64,000 bases of DNA from Gracilaria gracilis (Eukaryota > Rhodophyta > Florideophyceae > Gracilariales > Gracilariaceae), in assembly GCA_030374805.1 (NCBI GenBank), contig JARGSG010000038.1, positions 1 to 64,000 on the forward strand, read 5' to 3'. Shown here in pieces: positions 45,090 to 55,834 of the stretch; within the stretch, counting starts at the first letter, position 1; the number at the start of each line of letters is the position of its first letter. Both the position numbers and the translations under genes were made by a program. The notes beneath the pieces were generated by a model, which ran no database searches, was not told the DNA's origin, and was given only the letters and a program-made list of their open reading frames with translations.

Positions 45090-45941
45090 GGAGAAATGCG
45101 TAGCTTTGAAGATAACAATCCGGATGTTCTCCCGAAGGGGATGAAGACAGCTGGAGGGTACACCGGGGGATCAGATATGTCGTGGACGAATATGGTGAGT
45201 GCACTGCCAAGTCAGTGGCCAGAAGGGAAGAATGCTGTGAAACACCAGCACCCGTGGATGGATATGCTTCACCTACGAAAGCAGCATAGGGCGGGGTGTT
45301 TAACGGTGGAGGATTTGAGGGCGGTGCATCACGCGATGTACTGGCATGCAGCCCGGAATGTGCACAAGGAACTGGGTACTACGAAGGAACCAGTTCTTGG
45401 GGTGAAGCTCCCATTGAAAAGAAAGCCGAAAGGAGAGGAAGAGGCTCTTTGGATGGCGGCTATGGAGAGGTATGAACTCGCGCGAGAGTATTTTGCCGCG
45501 AAGAGAATGGAGTTGATGAAGAGAGGATTCTGTGTGCTGGAGGAATTTGGAAGTGACGAAGGCATGTCAGATGAGGCGAAGAAGAAGGGGGTGGTGTTGG
45601 ATGAAGATGTGACAGAGAGTATGTTGGAGTTCTTTCACAAGGATTTCTTGGAACAGCCGGACCTCACGTTCGAGGAGAACCGCAGGAGATGAGACCCTAT
45701 CATCAATGCGGGAGATGGGAAGGACGCGAGGGATAGGATGCAGGCCATTGGGCGATACATTACCACGAAGAAGGGGATTGTGGATTACATGGAATCGGAT
45801 GAGAAGAATGTGATGATGGTGAGAAAGAGGGCGTTGTTGGATGCTAGGTTTGGGCAGATAGCAGCCGCTCTTCGTCTGTGGAACAACAGTAGGGCGAAGA
45901 AGAGGATGTATGCGACGGAAACAGGATACTTGATTCCTTAA
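45090..45941 (+). pseudogene. N-terminal part of the 2OG-oxygenase-like protein
   Basis: ATG at 45090 (MRSFEDNNPDVLPKG). The sequence is helical with conserved-looking Trp and His positions (SWTNMVSALPSQWPEG, AVHHAMYWHAARNVHKE) and KRGFCVLEEF, a common entry to 2OG-oxygenase folds. An in-frame TGA at 45690-45692 is followed by a further 80 open codons, ending YATETGYLIP. The oxygenase core then continues one frame over at 45944. This is most simply one gene with a nonsense codon and one indel. Confidence 0.5.
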
Positions 45942-45949
45942 AGATATCA

Positions 45950-46576
45950 ATGATAAAGAACCTGAGGAAGGTGTTGCACACCGATTTCCGAGGGTTGACG
46001 AATATGGAGAAGAACAATGGCGAGATTCCAGGATTCTTCATGATGGCCTCCGGGGGGAGCTCTTTTATGATATGGGTGTGTGAGAGGTCACATAATATGT
46101 ATGTGACGGATGACAAGAGTTTGAAGAGGCTGTCTCGTACTATGGTTGGGAAGAAGTTCAGGGTTCCACTGTACTCCATGTTTATTGGAAGGGGAGATGT
46201 GTTTCATGCTGGTGCTGGGTACATGGATGCGCTGGTGAAAGAGAATTGTCTACGGTATCATATTTACTTTGTGCCCGAGGAATACAAGCTCGCTGATGCG
46301 GTGCACATGCAGCCTGCTTTTTGGCCCAAATTCTTAGATGAGAAATTTGGACTCGTGAAAGACTCGAACGACCAGCTGGACGAGGAGAAAAGTTCTATGA
46401 GCAACTTTGAAATGGAGGAAGAGGAAGTTGGAGAGGAGGATTACGAAGAGAAAGATGACGAGGTACAAGGCCACAAGGCTGATAACACGGATGGAGACTA
46501 CGAGGAGGGACCGATGATAATGGATTATGAGGAGAACCAGATAAAACATTTAGGGCGTGTAGTGTTATGTGTGTGA
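45950..46576 (+). CDS. 2-oxoglutarate/Fe(II) oxygenase-like domain with acidic tail
   Basis: 208 residues from the ATG at 45950. The pattern fits the double-stranded beta-helix oxygenases: H10-x-D12 (VLHTDF), a distal His in GDVFHAGAGY (H86), and 16 residues later Arg in CLRYHIYF (R102) to bind 2-oxoglutarate. SFMIWVCERSH lies between. The last 75 residues are acidic (Glu/Asp). Copy A preserves the second half, so the domain is a stable part of the transposon. In this superfamily are AlkB and TET/JBP enzymes that oxidise methylated bases, but also many protein hydroxylases. The substrate cannot be told from sequence. Together with a DNA methyltransferase in the same element, a base-demethylation role is attractive but inferred. 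Confidence 0.58.
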   Translation: MIKNLRKVLHTDFRGLTNMEKNNGEIPGFFMMASGGSSFMIWVCERSHNMYVTDDKSLKRLSRTMVGKKFRVPLYSMFIGRGDVFHAGAGYMDALVKENCLRYHIYFVPEEYKLADAVHMQPAFWPKFLDEKFGLVKDSNDQLDEEKSSMSNFEMEEEEVGEEDYEEKDDEVQGHKADNTDGDYEEGPMIMDYEENQIKHLGRVVLCV

Positions 46577-46743
46577 GAGTGAGGTGACTTGACCAGTAAT
46601 GAGAAATGAACGAATGTTTTGATGTAATGTGAGCATAAAAGGATTGTTGATGAAAGAAAATGAGTTACAAAGCGTGGGGTAAGGAGAGAGAGTATTGTGC
46701 AAAGATATCTTTTTTACAAAATGAGACCAAAGTAGTACTGGTA

Positions 46744-47560
46744 CTAAAAGAGAATGTCTTTTCTAAGGACATTGGCATAGTTGGTGTGAAAAGGGGAGGG
46801 TCAGGAAAGCCCGCTCCCTTGGTATACTTGGAGGAAAGGTGGAAGTAAGCATTTATGAATTCGTACTCAGAGAATGAGGCGTGGAAGGAGGTAGTAGTGC
46901 TGCCGTAGGCGAGGAGGGATTGTACTGTGGAGGGATATTGTAGGAGATAGCTATGTTGGAGGAGACTATGCCGAGTAGTTCCTTCATTATCGTTGAGACT
47001 ATGGTATTGTAGCGGGTAGCCACGTCATGCATGGTAATGAAGCCGTGGGAGGATCCGACTAGGTTGAATGAAGAGATCCAGACGAGCTTTTCGTAGTAGG
47101 ATTTAGAGAAGGCGTCTTCGTCAACGATATTGCAAGTGAGAACTGCGTTAAAGAAGCGTTGTGCTATTGCGAAAGCCCATTTTGCGGTGACAGTTGTGAG
47201 GCCGTTGGGAGTAAGAGGGGTGACGCCATCCTGTGGAGGTGCACCGAGAGTGGGTACGGCGATGTAAAGAACTGCTCGTGTGGTGTGATGAAGACCATGT
47301 TTTGAAAGAATGAGAAGAATGTGGCCGTTCTGAAGGAAGACCAAGTCTTGTCTGCGAGATGGAGGGCAAGGGCGAATTACTGTTTCCAACAAGTTGCTCC
47401 TGCCACAGAAGAAAATGGGACCTTGCGGAATGCTGTGTGCGGGTATGAAATCTTGGAGTGAAAGAATGATATCTTGAGGGGTACTGTGGTCGTAAAGCAT
47501 GGAGCCAATGTAACCTCTGCATACAACAACAGCTGGGGAGTGGGAGGAGCGGAGAGAAGA
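46744..47560 (-). pseudogene. Rossmann-type cargo protein, copy B
   Basis: Leftward. The GRGHIG turn of copy A reads CRGYIGSMLYDHS here, followed by GPIFFCGRSNLLE and DLVFLQNGHILLIL, then helical sequence (MKELLGIVSSNIA). The last 45 residues, ending near 46744, are split over other frames, so small indels lie between about 46750 and 46920. The first Gly of the Rossmann turn is changed to Cys. No ATG is found just upstream of the conserved start. Presence in both copies shows that it belongs to the transposon family. Confidence 0.5.
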
Positions 47561-48091
47561 GGAAGGCGATGTAATTATGTCAAATTTGTTGGATGCTGTG
47601 AGGAGATATTGTGCTACAGGAGAGAAAGGGAGAGATGCTTAAATAGAGAACGGCGTTGCCGATGTATACATCGATAAAGTGGTTTCAGAGGAAAAGATAG
47701 TTTTTATGACTAAGTAGTTGAAAGAATGAGGTAGGTGGGTATGAAGGGATTAGGACTGATGAATGTGCTTATGAAAAGAGATGTGTCGAAATGAAGTATA
47801 AAGGGGAAGATTTAATGGTAAGGAGTTAAGGAACAGGCGCTATGAAATGGTTTTGTGGGATGGTACTGAAAGGAAAAAACGAAAATATGGAAATATCTGG
47901 GAGAAATGGAGTTTTTGGGGAATGGTGGGAAATTGAGGTATAGAAAATTGTGATACAAATAGGCCTGCGGGGTAGAGGGGTGTGTGGCCACGAGTGTAAC
48001 GGCTGTAATCAGGGATGGCAAGGACGAGGGTTGGGGTAAGTCGCTCAGGCCTGTTCAAGTCGTTTATCGCCGGACGCCGTTTTTTCTCGGA

Positions 48092-48814
48092 ATGTCGAAT
48101 GGATACGTTGGTGAAGAGGAGCTAATGGCTCTGCTGCATAGGACGGAAGTGCCAGAGGCGCCGCCGCGGAAGGAGGGAGGGGGTACTGAGAACGTTTATG
48201 TGAGTCAGAGGGTTTGTAATGGGGATGGAGGAGGCGCTGGAGGTCATGGGGATGGGGATGGAGGAGGAGGACCGGAGAGAAGGTTTATGGCGGAGATGGA
48301 GGAACGAGTGAGGAAGCTTGGGGGGAGTTTGAAGGAGCACTTTGACGACATGCTGTCCTAGATGGTGGCAGACATGGGAGGGGTGGTGCTGAGTGTGTTG
48401 GAGGTTGGGGTGCCGATAGAATTGATTTCGACGATTCGGAAGAGGGTGGAGTTGACTGGGGTGGGGGCTGTGGTACATGTGAATGGGATGTTGGAGTGCG
48501 TGGGGAGGGAGATGGGTAGGCTGCGAAAGGAGAACATGGGGCTGAAGGGTAGGGTTGAAGTCTTGGAGGAGCAAGTGGGACAGGTGGAGAATGCGTGCAA
48601 ATTGCTGATGGAGTTGAAGGTAATGGTGAGGGGAGGGGAGTAGGGGTGGGAGAGGGAGCAGGTAAAGGGTGGCCGGTGATGCCTGGTTTTCGGGGTGGGC
48701 AGAAGAGTGTGAGGGAGAGGGGGGGAGAAGAGGAGGGAGGAGAAGATGTGGGGAGTCGACTGAAGAAGAGGAGGAAGGGTGGGGTGATGGTGGACGAGGA
48801 TGGGAAGGTGTTTG
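48092..48814 (+). pseudogene. Coiled-coil cargo protein, copy B, cut by copia
   Basis: ATG at 48092 (MSNGYVGEEELMALLHRTEV). The Gly-rich linker, PERRFMAEMEERVRKLGG and LRKENMGLKGRVEVLEEQVG match copy A and form a coiled-coil region. A TAG at 48359-48361 replaces a Glu codon of copy A. A frame change occurs near 48640. Similarity to copy A ends after GGVMVDEDGKV, near 48812, where the copia LTR is inferred to begin. Confidence 0.55.
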
Positions 48815-49286
48815 TGTTGGATGTTGACCTAGTGCTGTCACTGAAACCAAAAGTGCAAGGGAGCATGGGCTGTTTTGGAGGGTGCTGCTGGAAAAGCGCA
48901 TATGCGCGTGTGTGCAAACTCAACGGGAACCTGGCTTCTGATTGGCTACTGCAAATGTGCACATGCAACGTAGTGTGTATAAGTGTTATGGCACTACTGG
49001 GTTGTTCTGGGCTACACGTGTGTAGCTAGCACAGATGGTATGCTGGACAGTATGCACAGTTATGTACGTGGACATGTTGAAAACATTGATACAACTTGGT
49101 GCGCTATGGTGATGAGTCAGGAGGGTTACACGAACACTGTGGTAACATGTTGTGGGAACTTATGGCATTGAGTGAATTTTTGGTTACGTGGTACTTGGTG
49201 AGCTGGAGCATACACATATTGGTGTGGTGTACGGAATACAGTGTATTGGTACAATGTGAATTTGTGCATGGTCATCGTTATGTGTA

Positions 49287-49352
49287 GGCACGGAACTTGT
49301 TGAGCAGGCACGTAACTTGTTGTGCACTGTTGTGCACTGTTGTGCCTTGTTG
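49287..49352 (+). repeat. Short tandem repeats, AACTTGTTG and TTGTGCACTG units
   Basis: Two GGCAC..AACTTGTTG units are followed by two and a half TTGTGCACTG units, in the presumed copia LTR upstream of its TATA box. Such short direct repeats are common in LTR enhancers. Confidence 0.5.
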
Positions 49353-50814
49353 GTTGTAAGCTGTCATGAATTGTGGCAGTGTTACCATGTTATGTTAGAT
49401 GATGATTGGTAGTATTGAGTGTCCCTGCTTAGTGGCTTAGGTTTTACTCCGAGTGGAAGTGAGCGGAAGTGCGATGACGTAGTGCTATATAAGTTGTGAC
49501 AGAAGCACCTCCAGGTAAATCCGAGCCAGAGCTGGCGAACTTCCTTTGCATATCCCCACCTTCCCTTTGCATCAACCTTCCCTTCCCAGCTATAACCTCC
49601 ATCAGGTTATGCGGCCAGCCCCGCTGACCTCTGCCGTTATCGTTCGTCTCTCGCCGCTCTCGCACACCGCCGTGCACCCGTTTCGCTGTTTCTCTATCTC
49701 CGTCTTCTTGTTGCGTCGGGTGTGTTGACCGCGTTGTTGGTTGGTGTTGGTATTCTTTTTTCGGTTTGCGTTCCTCCCTGAAGGCGTTGTGTTGGTAGTG
49801 GTTCGACGTAGAATCTCTATCGTGATTGGGCTTGGGTGCTCGTTGTTGCCCTCGTTATCGATCGCTATCCGATTGGTTTGGTCTCCCTCTATTGTTCTTT
49901 GTTGTTGGGATCTCCGCGTCGTGTTTCCGGGTTCTGATCCGAGAGGTGGAGACCATTTTTATCGAAGTCTGGGCACTAGCTTTGTGCTCAGCAGTTGTGG
50001 CTGAAGTCCGTGCACTACGTGTGTGCTCGGCATTTTTGGTCATCACTGCAATACCATTGCGACGAACGGTTGATCCGAGTGATCGGGGACGGGAGCCAGG
50101 CGGCTTGAAACAAGGCGGACGTGCTGACTAGCGGGCCCCACCGGTCCTTTTGGGCGGATAACGGTTTTGTACCGCGAGCGCTGAAGCTAACGGGGTGCCG
50201 TAACGTACTGCACTTTTGTTGTGGTGTTTGACTTTTGTTTGTTGAACCTGACTGTGTTTTAGGTGCTTGGACGGCGGTGAAGGCATCCATAAAAAGCTCT
50301 TTATCCGTGCAATTGACTCATTGGCTTGTCCAGTGGGCATTTAGTACGGGGAGGCAACGTATTGAAGGCTGAACTCCCATTGGGATCAGGCCGCTTGTGA
50401 TCTTCATTGATTGCTCGCTAGAAGCGTACCTTGGGGGTCGAAGTAGATGCTGTTTCAAGGTCGCGCAAGTTCTTGCAAGAGATCGGAGAGGGTTTTACTT
50501 GGTGAAGGCATATCTTTGGCCATTAACCATCCTCTGGACATCTCGTAGAGAGCATCGCGCCTTCTCCTTGAAAGCGGGAGAGGGTTGAATGCAGAAGTCG
50601 TTTCCTACCGGGAAGGTCTCCGGGGGTCAGGGGTCCGACTCCCTAGGGTACCGGGAATAGTATTTCCTGCCAGTGGGCCCGACTATTGAAGTTTTATTTG
50701 TTTTTATTGTTGTTGTTGTTATTGTTGTTGTTTGTTTGCTGTTGGGGTTTGCTGTTGTCTTGTTGTGTCTGCCATTTCTTTTATCTGGGATCGCTTTTAA
50801 TCTCACTTTGCGAC

Positions 50815-53800
50815 ATGGACTCGTTCACTGGGATCAAGATTGAGAGGTTGGGTGAGGATAACTTCCATATCTGGAAGGAGAAAATTCAGCTTGTGCTTGC
50901 GCTAAAGGATCTCAAGAATCACGTCACCAGCTCTCCACCCACCGATCCAGAAGAATTGTCTAAGTGGGAAGCTCGCGACTCAAAGGCCAGAGCTATCATT
51001 GGACTTACGCTCAGTGACGAACATTTGGATCATGTGCGAGATGTGGAGGCTGCTGCCGATGTGTGGAAGGCCATATTCAATGTTTTCCAGAGGAAGACTC
51101 TTCTCAGCCGAATCAATGCCAGACGTGCGTTTTACACCGCCAAGATGCTTGACGACCAAAAGATGTTGTAATTCATCAATCATGTTCGTCACTTGGCTTC
51201 TGATCTCAAGAGCATGGACGTCAAAGTTGAAGAAGAAGACATTGCAATGGCTATCTTATGTGGACTTCCGGAACGTTTCGAGCACCTCATTGTCGCTATC
51301 GACAGCACGATCGGAGATCGCGAGCTCAGTTTGGAGTTCGTGAAGAGTCGTTTGCTGCAAGAAGAGCAGCGAATGAATGATCGTGCCAAGGAGGAGTCCG
51401 GAAGTGACGCAGCTTTGCTCGGGCGTCAGAGGTCATTGAAGTCAATTATATGTTACTATTGTGGCAAGAAGGGTCATATCCAGAAGAACTGTTACAAGAG
51501 ACAACGTGATGGGGCTAACAAGAATCAGGTCGATGCTGCTCACCCCAGTGTGAATACCGGGCTCAGCTGTGAGCTTGGTGCGAGTGGCGACGATTCTGAC
51601 TTTGTATGTCTCATTGCGACAGGTGCCAATAAGGCTACTAACAGTGACTGAATTATTGACTCTGGTGCCACTGCACACATGACGTATGATGACTCGATGT
51701 TCCAAACGTATGAGAGCAAGGTGTCCTCTGGCGTGAGTATCGGCAATGATTCCAAACTAGAGTCTGTGGGTCGCGGTAGTGTGGAGCTTGATCTGACTGT
51801 GGAAGGTGCAAAACGTAAGTGCAAACTGAAACAGGTGGTGCACGTGCCATCCTTACGGTACCACATGCTTTCAGTGTCAGCGATCTGTGATCTGGGCTGC
51901 AAGGTAGTGTTTGAAAGAGAGAAGGTATGTGTCTACAAAGGGTCGAAAGTGGTTGCCTCCGGGTGCCGTTTCAAAGGCCTGTACTACCTTCGCACTGCAG
52001 CCGAAAGCGTACAGATGTGGACAGCGCCCTTGTGTCAGATCTGTCTCTTTGGCATGCTCGAATGGCTCATGTGAATGTGGAAGGCATTAAGCAGATGGCT
52101 CGCAATGAGGTTGTATCAGGGCTGAATGTGGATTTGGCACGGAAGCTGGATGTGTGTGGCTCGTGTGTAGTAGGAAAGGCAACCCGTGCCCCGACTCCCA
52201 AGCAAGGGGGGAACGAGCAGAACACGTACTGGACCTTGTCCACTCGGATGTTTCAGGTCCAGTAAGTGTGAAATCCTTGGAAGGCTCGCACTACTTTGTC
52301 ACATTCATCGACGACCATAGCAGGTATTGCTTCTTGTACATGCTCAAAACCAAAGATGAGGTGTTTCAAATGTTCATGAGGGGGCTAAAGTTAGTGGAAA
52401 ACCAGACTGGACGAAAGTTGAAAACCATCACCGCACGTGAGAGTGTGCTACGTGCATTGCGCACTGAAAACGGTGGTGAGTATCTGTCCAATCGTTTCCG
52501 CAAAGAACTCGAGCGCCAAGGTATTGAACATCAGCGAACAGTGCCGTACAATCCACAGAAGAATGGGCTTGCCGAAAGGTTCAACCGAACACTCATGGAC
52601 TTGGTCAGATCGATGTTGCACCACAAACAACTGCCAAAGAACTTTTGGGCTGAAGCCTTGAACGTAGCAGTGTATGTACGCAACAGAGTGACCTGCAAAG
52701 CCCTTCCTAGTAACTCGACTCCATTCGAGCTGTGGCATGGTCAGAAGCCTGATGTGAGCAATCTGCGTGTGTTTGGGAGCCAATGCTGGTACAAAGTTGT
52801 GGATCACAAGTTGAAGAAGCTGGAGGACAGAGCAAAGGAAGCCATCTTCATTGGGTACACTTCTGGGTCCCACGGGTACAAGTTGTGGGATGGTAAGAAG
52901 AGAAAGGTGATTGTGTCAAGAGATGTGAGGTTTGACGAGTCTTCGGGCTTAGAAGACCATGAGAACTGTGAGGAAGAGGACTATGCTGACATGGAGTTGA
53001 GTGACATGTCTAGTCCAGATGACACCTCCAACTCTGACACATCCAGTCACCCCAGTGAAGATGACCCTTCTGCACCTGCGACTGATGTCCATGATGCGTC
53101 TGGGAGTACCATTGATGGTTCCACATCAGTTCCACATGTTGAACCTGAAGGGCAAGAGACGCAGCCTGTTCGTAGATCCACACGTGAGAGTAAGAAGCCA
53201 ACGCGTTGGTGGGGTGGAACTGCTCTTCTGACAGCCAGTGATGACACTCCTTCTTCTTATAGTGAAGCTGTGTCACGTCCTGATTCCGAAGCATGGAAAA
53301 AGGCAATGAAAAGCGAGTACCAGTCACTGATAGAGCATGACACATGGAATCTAGTGCCTAGGCCAGCAGACAGCAACGTGATTTCGTGCAAGTGGGTGTA
53401 CGTTCAGAAATATGAAGCTGCACCATCTGGTGAACCAACTGTCAGGTACAAGGCTCGTATGGTTGCTAGAGGATTCCTGCAGATTGAAGGTGTGGACTTC
53501 TCAGAGACTTATGCACCAGTGGTGAAGTTCACTTCGATCAGGATGATTATGTCGATTGCAGCTGTGCGAGACTTTCATTTGCACCAGATGGATGTGAATA
53601 CTGCGTTTCTGAACGGCGACCTCGAGGAGAGAGTGTATATGGAGCAGCCAAAAGGTTCCTTACAGCAAGGGAACGAAGACTTGGTGTGTCGTTTGAAGAA
53701 AGCCATCTATGGGCTTAGACAGGCACCAAGGCAATGGCATGCAAAGATATACACGTTTCTTGTTGATGAGATGGAGTTCAAGCCGAATGACGCAGATGAG

Positions 53801-54085
53801 TGTGTGTACACCGGGATAATACTGGGAATTGTGGTTATCATTGCTCTATACGTGGATGACCTGCTGATAGCAAGTCCGAGCATAGAGACCATGAATCGCG
53901 TAAAGGCAGAGCTATCAACTCGGTTCCGCATGAAAGACCTCAAGGAAGCCCGTATGGTTCTCAGATTCGAGATCCACCGCGATCGAGCTAAGCGACAGCT
54001 GTACCTGACTCAGTCTGCGTACACGCAAAAGGTCTTGGAACGTTTCGGCATGCATCAGTCTAAGGCGCAGTCTAAACAAGCGTGA
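50815..54085 (+). pseudogene. Copia gag-pol, broken and truncated
   Basis: ATG at 50815 (MDSFTGIKIERLGEDNFHIW) starts a UBN2-type gag. A CCHC knuckle (CYYCGKKGHIQKNC) lies near 51451 and the aspartic-protease motif DSGATAHM near 51660. A pre-integrase zinc region (HARMAHVN...CGSC) follows, then an integrase core (FVTFIDDHSRY, RTENGGEY, NGLAERFNRT) around 52300-52590. The reverse transcriptase has WVYVQKYE, ARGFLQIEGVDFSETYAPV and the catalytic YVDDLLIA near 53850. This order is diagnostic of Ty1/copia. The gene is broken in a few places and lacks its C-terminus. Confidence 0.88.
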
Positions 54086-54669
54086 ACGTGAACGCGTGAA
54101 CGCGTGATTGTTTACAGATATAAAAAAAGGCGCTGTAAATTAAACTGACCGACGCTTGTTGCGGTCCCACGCGTGGTCCTTTTTTGCGTCGGTATTATAC
54201 CCCTACTTTGCATCCAACCATCATGATCGTGGTTGGGTGCAAAGTACAGGTGCATTGAATTTGGGCTCCCGTGCGAAAAAAGTTAACAAGTATGGACCAT
54301 TTTTGATCTGGATTTGACTTTTTCGCCCTTCATGGTCAATGCTGTCCGCTACAATTCATTGATGGTTCTTGTGTTGGACTTGAAGAGCACAAGAAGATTG
54401 TCAAGCCCTCATCGCGAGTGCGGGCGCCCGCACTGAAATCATGACAAAAAGTCGTCCATCTCCTTGAGTTTTGAAAGTCAAACTCTGGAATCCGACACCG
54501 GCGACACACGCTCAGTGGCGAACGACAGTGTCAGTATTTCCAATCATGGTCTTGCTCACAAGTTCATCTCATCAGCGCTCTTCTATTTCACTCCAATTTC
54601 ACGCCTCGATATTCGGTACCGTCCGTGTGTTTTCTGCGTATGTGTATGTGTAAGAGAGTGAGCAAGAGC
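54086..54669. other. Non-coding flank upstream of the METTL-like gene
   Basis: No protein frame is supported. The start has a short GTGAACGC direct repeat. I searched here for the missing right terminus of the large transposon and did not find it. Confidence 0.4.
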
Positions 54670-55177
54670 ATGGATCCTGATCTTTACCGGTCACCACAGA
54701 CGCAAAGCCGTGTGTCCGTGTTTTTGGCTGAGAAGTACGCAAATGATTTTCTCAGGAATTGGGACAAGTTCTACAAGCGCAATTCCACCAACTTCTTCAA
54801 AGATCGTTACTGGACTGTCACAGAGTCTACAGACGGCTTTTCGTGCCTCGCAGAACCGTTGGAAGAAGTCAGAATCGTTTTACAAGTTGGTTGTGGCGTA
54901 GCAAACTGCGCGTTCCCGCTTTTGTCCGCCTACAAATCTTTGTTTGTATATGCGTTTTATTTCGCCCCCACAGCAATAAGACTGCTTAAGGAAAAGGATC
55001 AGTACGATGAGAATCGTATGAAAGCTTTTGTGTGGTATTTCTGTACACACCCGTTCAGCTCAATAGACCCACAACAGCCTGGCCTTTCGGATGGAATGGC
55101 AGACTTTTGCTTGCTTGTTTTTGTCTTGAGCGCAGTTCCTCTCGTAAAAAAGGCATTCGGCATACAAAACTTGTACA
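54670..55177 (+). pseudogene. METTL2/6/8-like methyltransferase, N-terminal part, cut by Ty3
   Basis: ATG at 54670 (MDPDLYRSPQTQ). The protein has NDFLRNWDKFYKRNSTNFFKDRYWT, the signature start of the METTL2/6/8 family, whose members make 3-methylcytidine in tRNA anticodon loops. The SAM-binding motif I is VLQVGCGVANCAFPLL (usually LEVGCGxGN). The usual acidic residue in the next strand (ACDFSP) is replaced (AFYFAP), and CDLT is replaced by WYFC, while FVLSAV is kept. These changes hint at a relaxed or inactive copy. The gene is cut after about 168 codons by the Ty3 LTR at 55178. The rest, if present, should lie beyond the Ty3 element, outside the window. Confidence 0.72.
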
Positions 55178-55687
55178 TGTAGTACAATGAGACCTCAATG
55201 GGTTGGTGCCACGTGGGCCTACTGGTGCGCCTTGCTGGCTGCACTGTACCCAATTGGTATTCTGTATTTTATAATTTCTAATTTCTAATTTATAGTCTAG
55301 GATAGTTTAGCATTGCTGGCCCATGACAGTAGGTCATGGGCACAGCCGATGACGTCATGCCCGCATGGGAGATCGGCGTCGGTGCACCTTGTATATATTG
55401 AATGGTGCACCTCGCCTTCCCCCTCGGGTATTGTAAAGTCAGGCACCATTAGGGCAGTAACTATACCATCTTGGTCACTTGCTACTATATTACTATTCAG
55501 GTTTTACCGCGCGTCGACGTCTACTACCGTACACCTACACGGTCTAGACTAGTTGCCCCGCCGTTTGCCCCTGCGGGTTTCAGGTGCCCTACTACCATAT
55601 TGGTTGTGTGTTTTTCCCCTTTAGGTTGAGCCCTCGCGCGCTCCCTCTACCAGGCGGACCCCACACCTTATCGGTATTTGTACGACA
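55178..55687 (+). repeat. 5' LTR of Ty3 copy 2
   Basis: 510 bp, TGTAGTACAATG to TACGACA, matching 7802-8309. The TATA-like TGTATATATTG lies near 55390. Confidence 0.93.
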
Positions 55688-55690
55688 TTT

Positions 55691-55708
55691 TGGTCTCCCG
55701 ACTTAGAA
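55691..55708 (+). promoter_or_regulatory. Putative tRNA primer-binding site of Ty3 copy 2
   Basis: TGGTCTCCCGACTTAG begins three bases after the LTR end. The leading TGG would pair with a tRNA CCA end. The tRNA is not identified. Confidence 0.55.
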
Positions 55709-55834
55709 GTTTCTTGGTTTTTGTCGTACCTTTACTGGTGAACAGAAGACATTCGAAAGGATTCTGGAAGTTCACACACCTATTTGGTTTCGTAGGAATA
55801 CTCGCGAAGCAATTGGATACCACTATTAGTCACT

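Larger units (their letters stand above)
30446..48814 (+). mobile_element. Large Plavaka/KDZ-type transposon with chromatin-modifying cargo, copy B
   Basis: About 18.4 kb remain; the far end is cut by a copia element. From copy A, about 0.5 kb is missing, so a whole element would be near 19 kb. The layout is: left terminus; transposase (+); charged coiled-coil protein (-); DNA methyltransferase with SET-like domain (-); small protein (-); hairpin-rich divergent region; ParB-motif protein (+); basic protein (+); 2OG-Fe(II) oxygenase-like protein (+); Rossmann-type protein (-); coiled-coil protein (+). No capsid, polymerase or reverse transcriptase is seen, so it is a plain DNA transposon with cargo. 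Nearly every gene has one or a few lesions. Confidence 0.72.
48815..54085 (+). mobile_element. Ty1/copia retroelement fossil, 3' end missing
   Basis: The left boundary is set where homology to the large transposon stops and a typical TGTTGG copia LTR start occurs. The LTR and leader fill up to 50814, with a TATATAAG promoter at about 49487. Gag and pol follow. The element ends inside the reverse transcriptase, with no RNase H and no 3' LTR, so it is truncated, and it also has a few interior breaks. The exact LTR end is not determined. Confidence 0.75.

Noticed and set aside
44347-45210. A 287-codon Ser/Leu-rich minus-strand frame
   Set aside because: Antisense shadow of the charged cargo genes at 44.1-45.2 kb.
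37650-48361. Recoding of TAG as a sense codon in the transposon genes
   Set aside because: Several frames are interrupted by TAG, but TAA and TGA also interrupt cargo frames and TAG ends other frames. Point mutation is the simpler reading.
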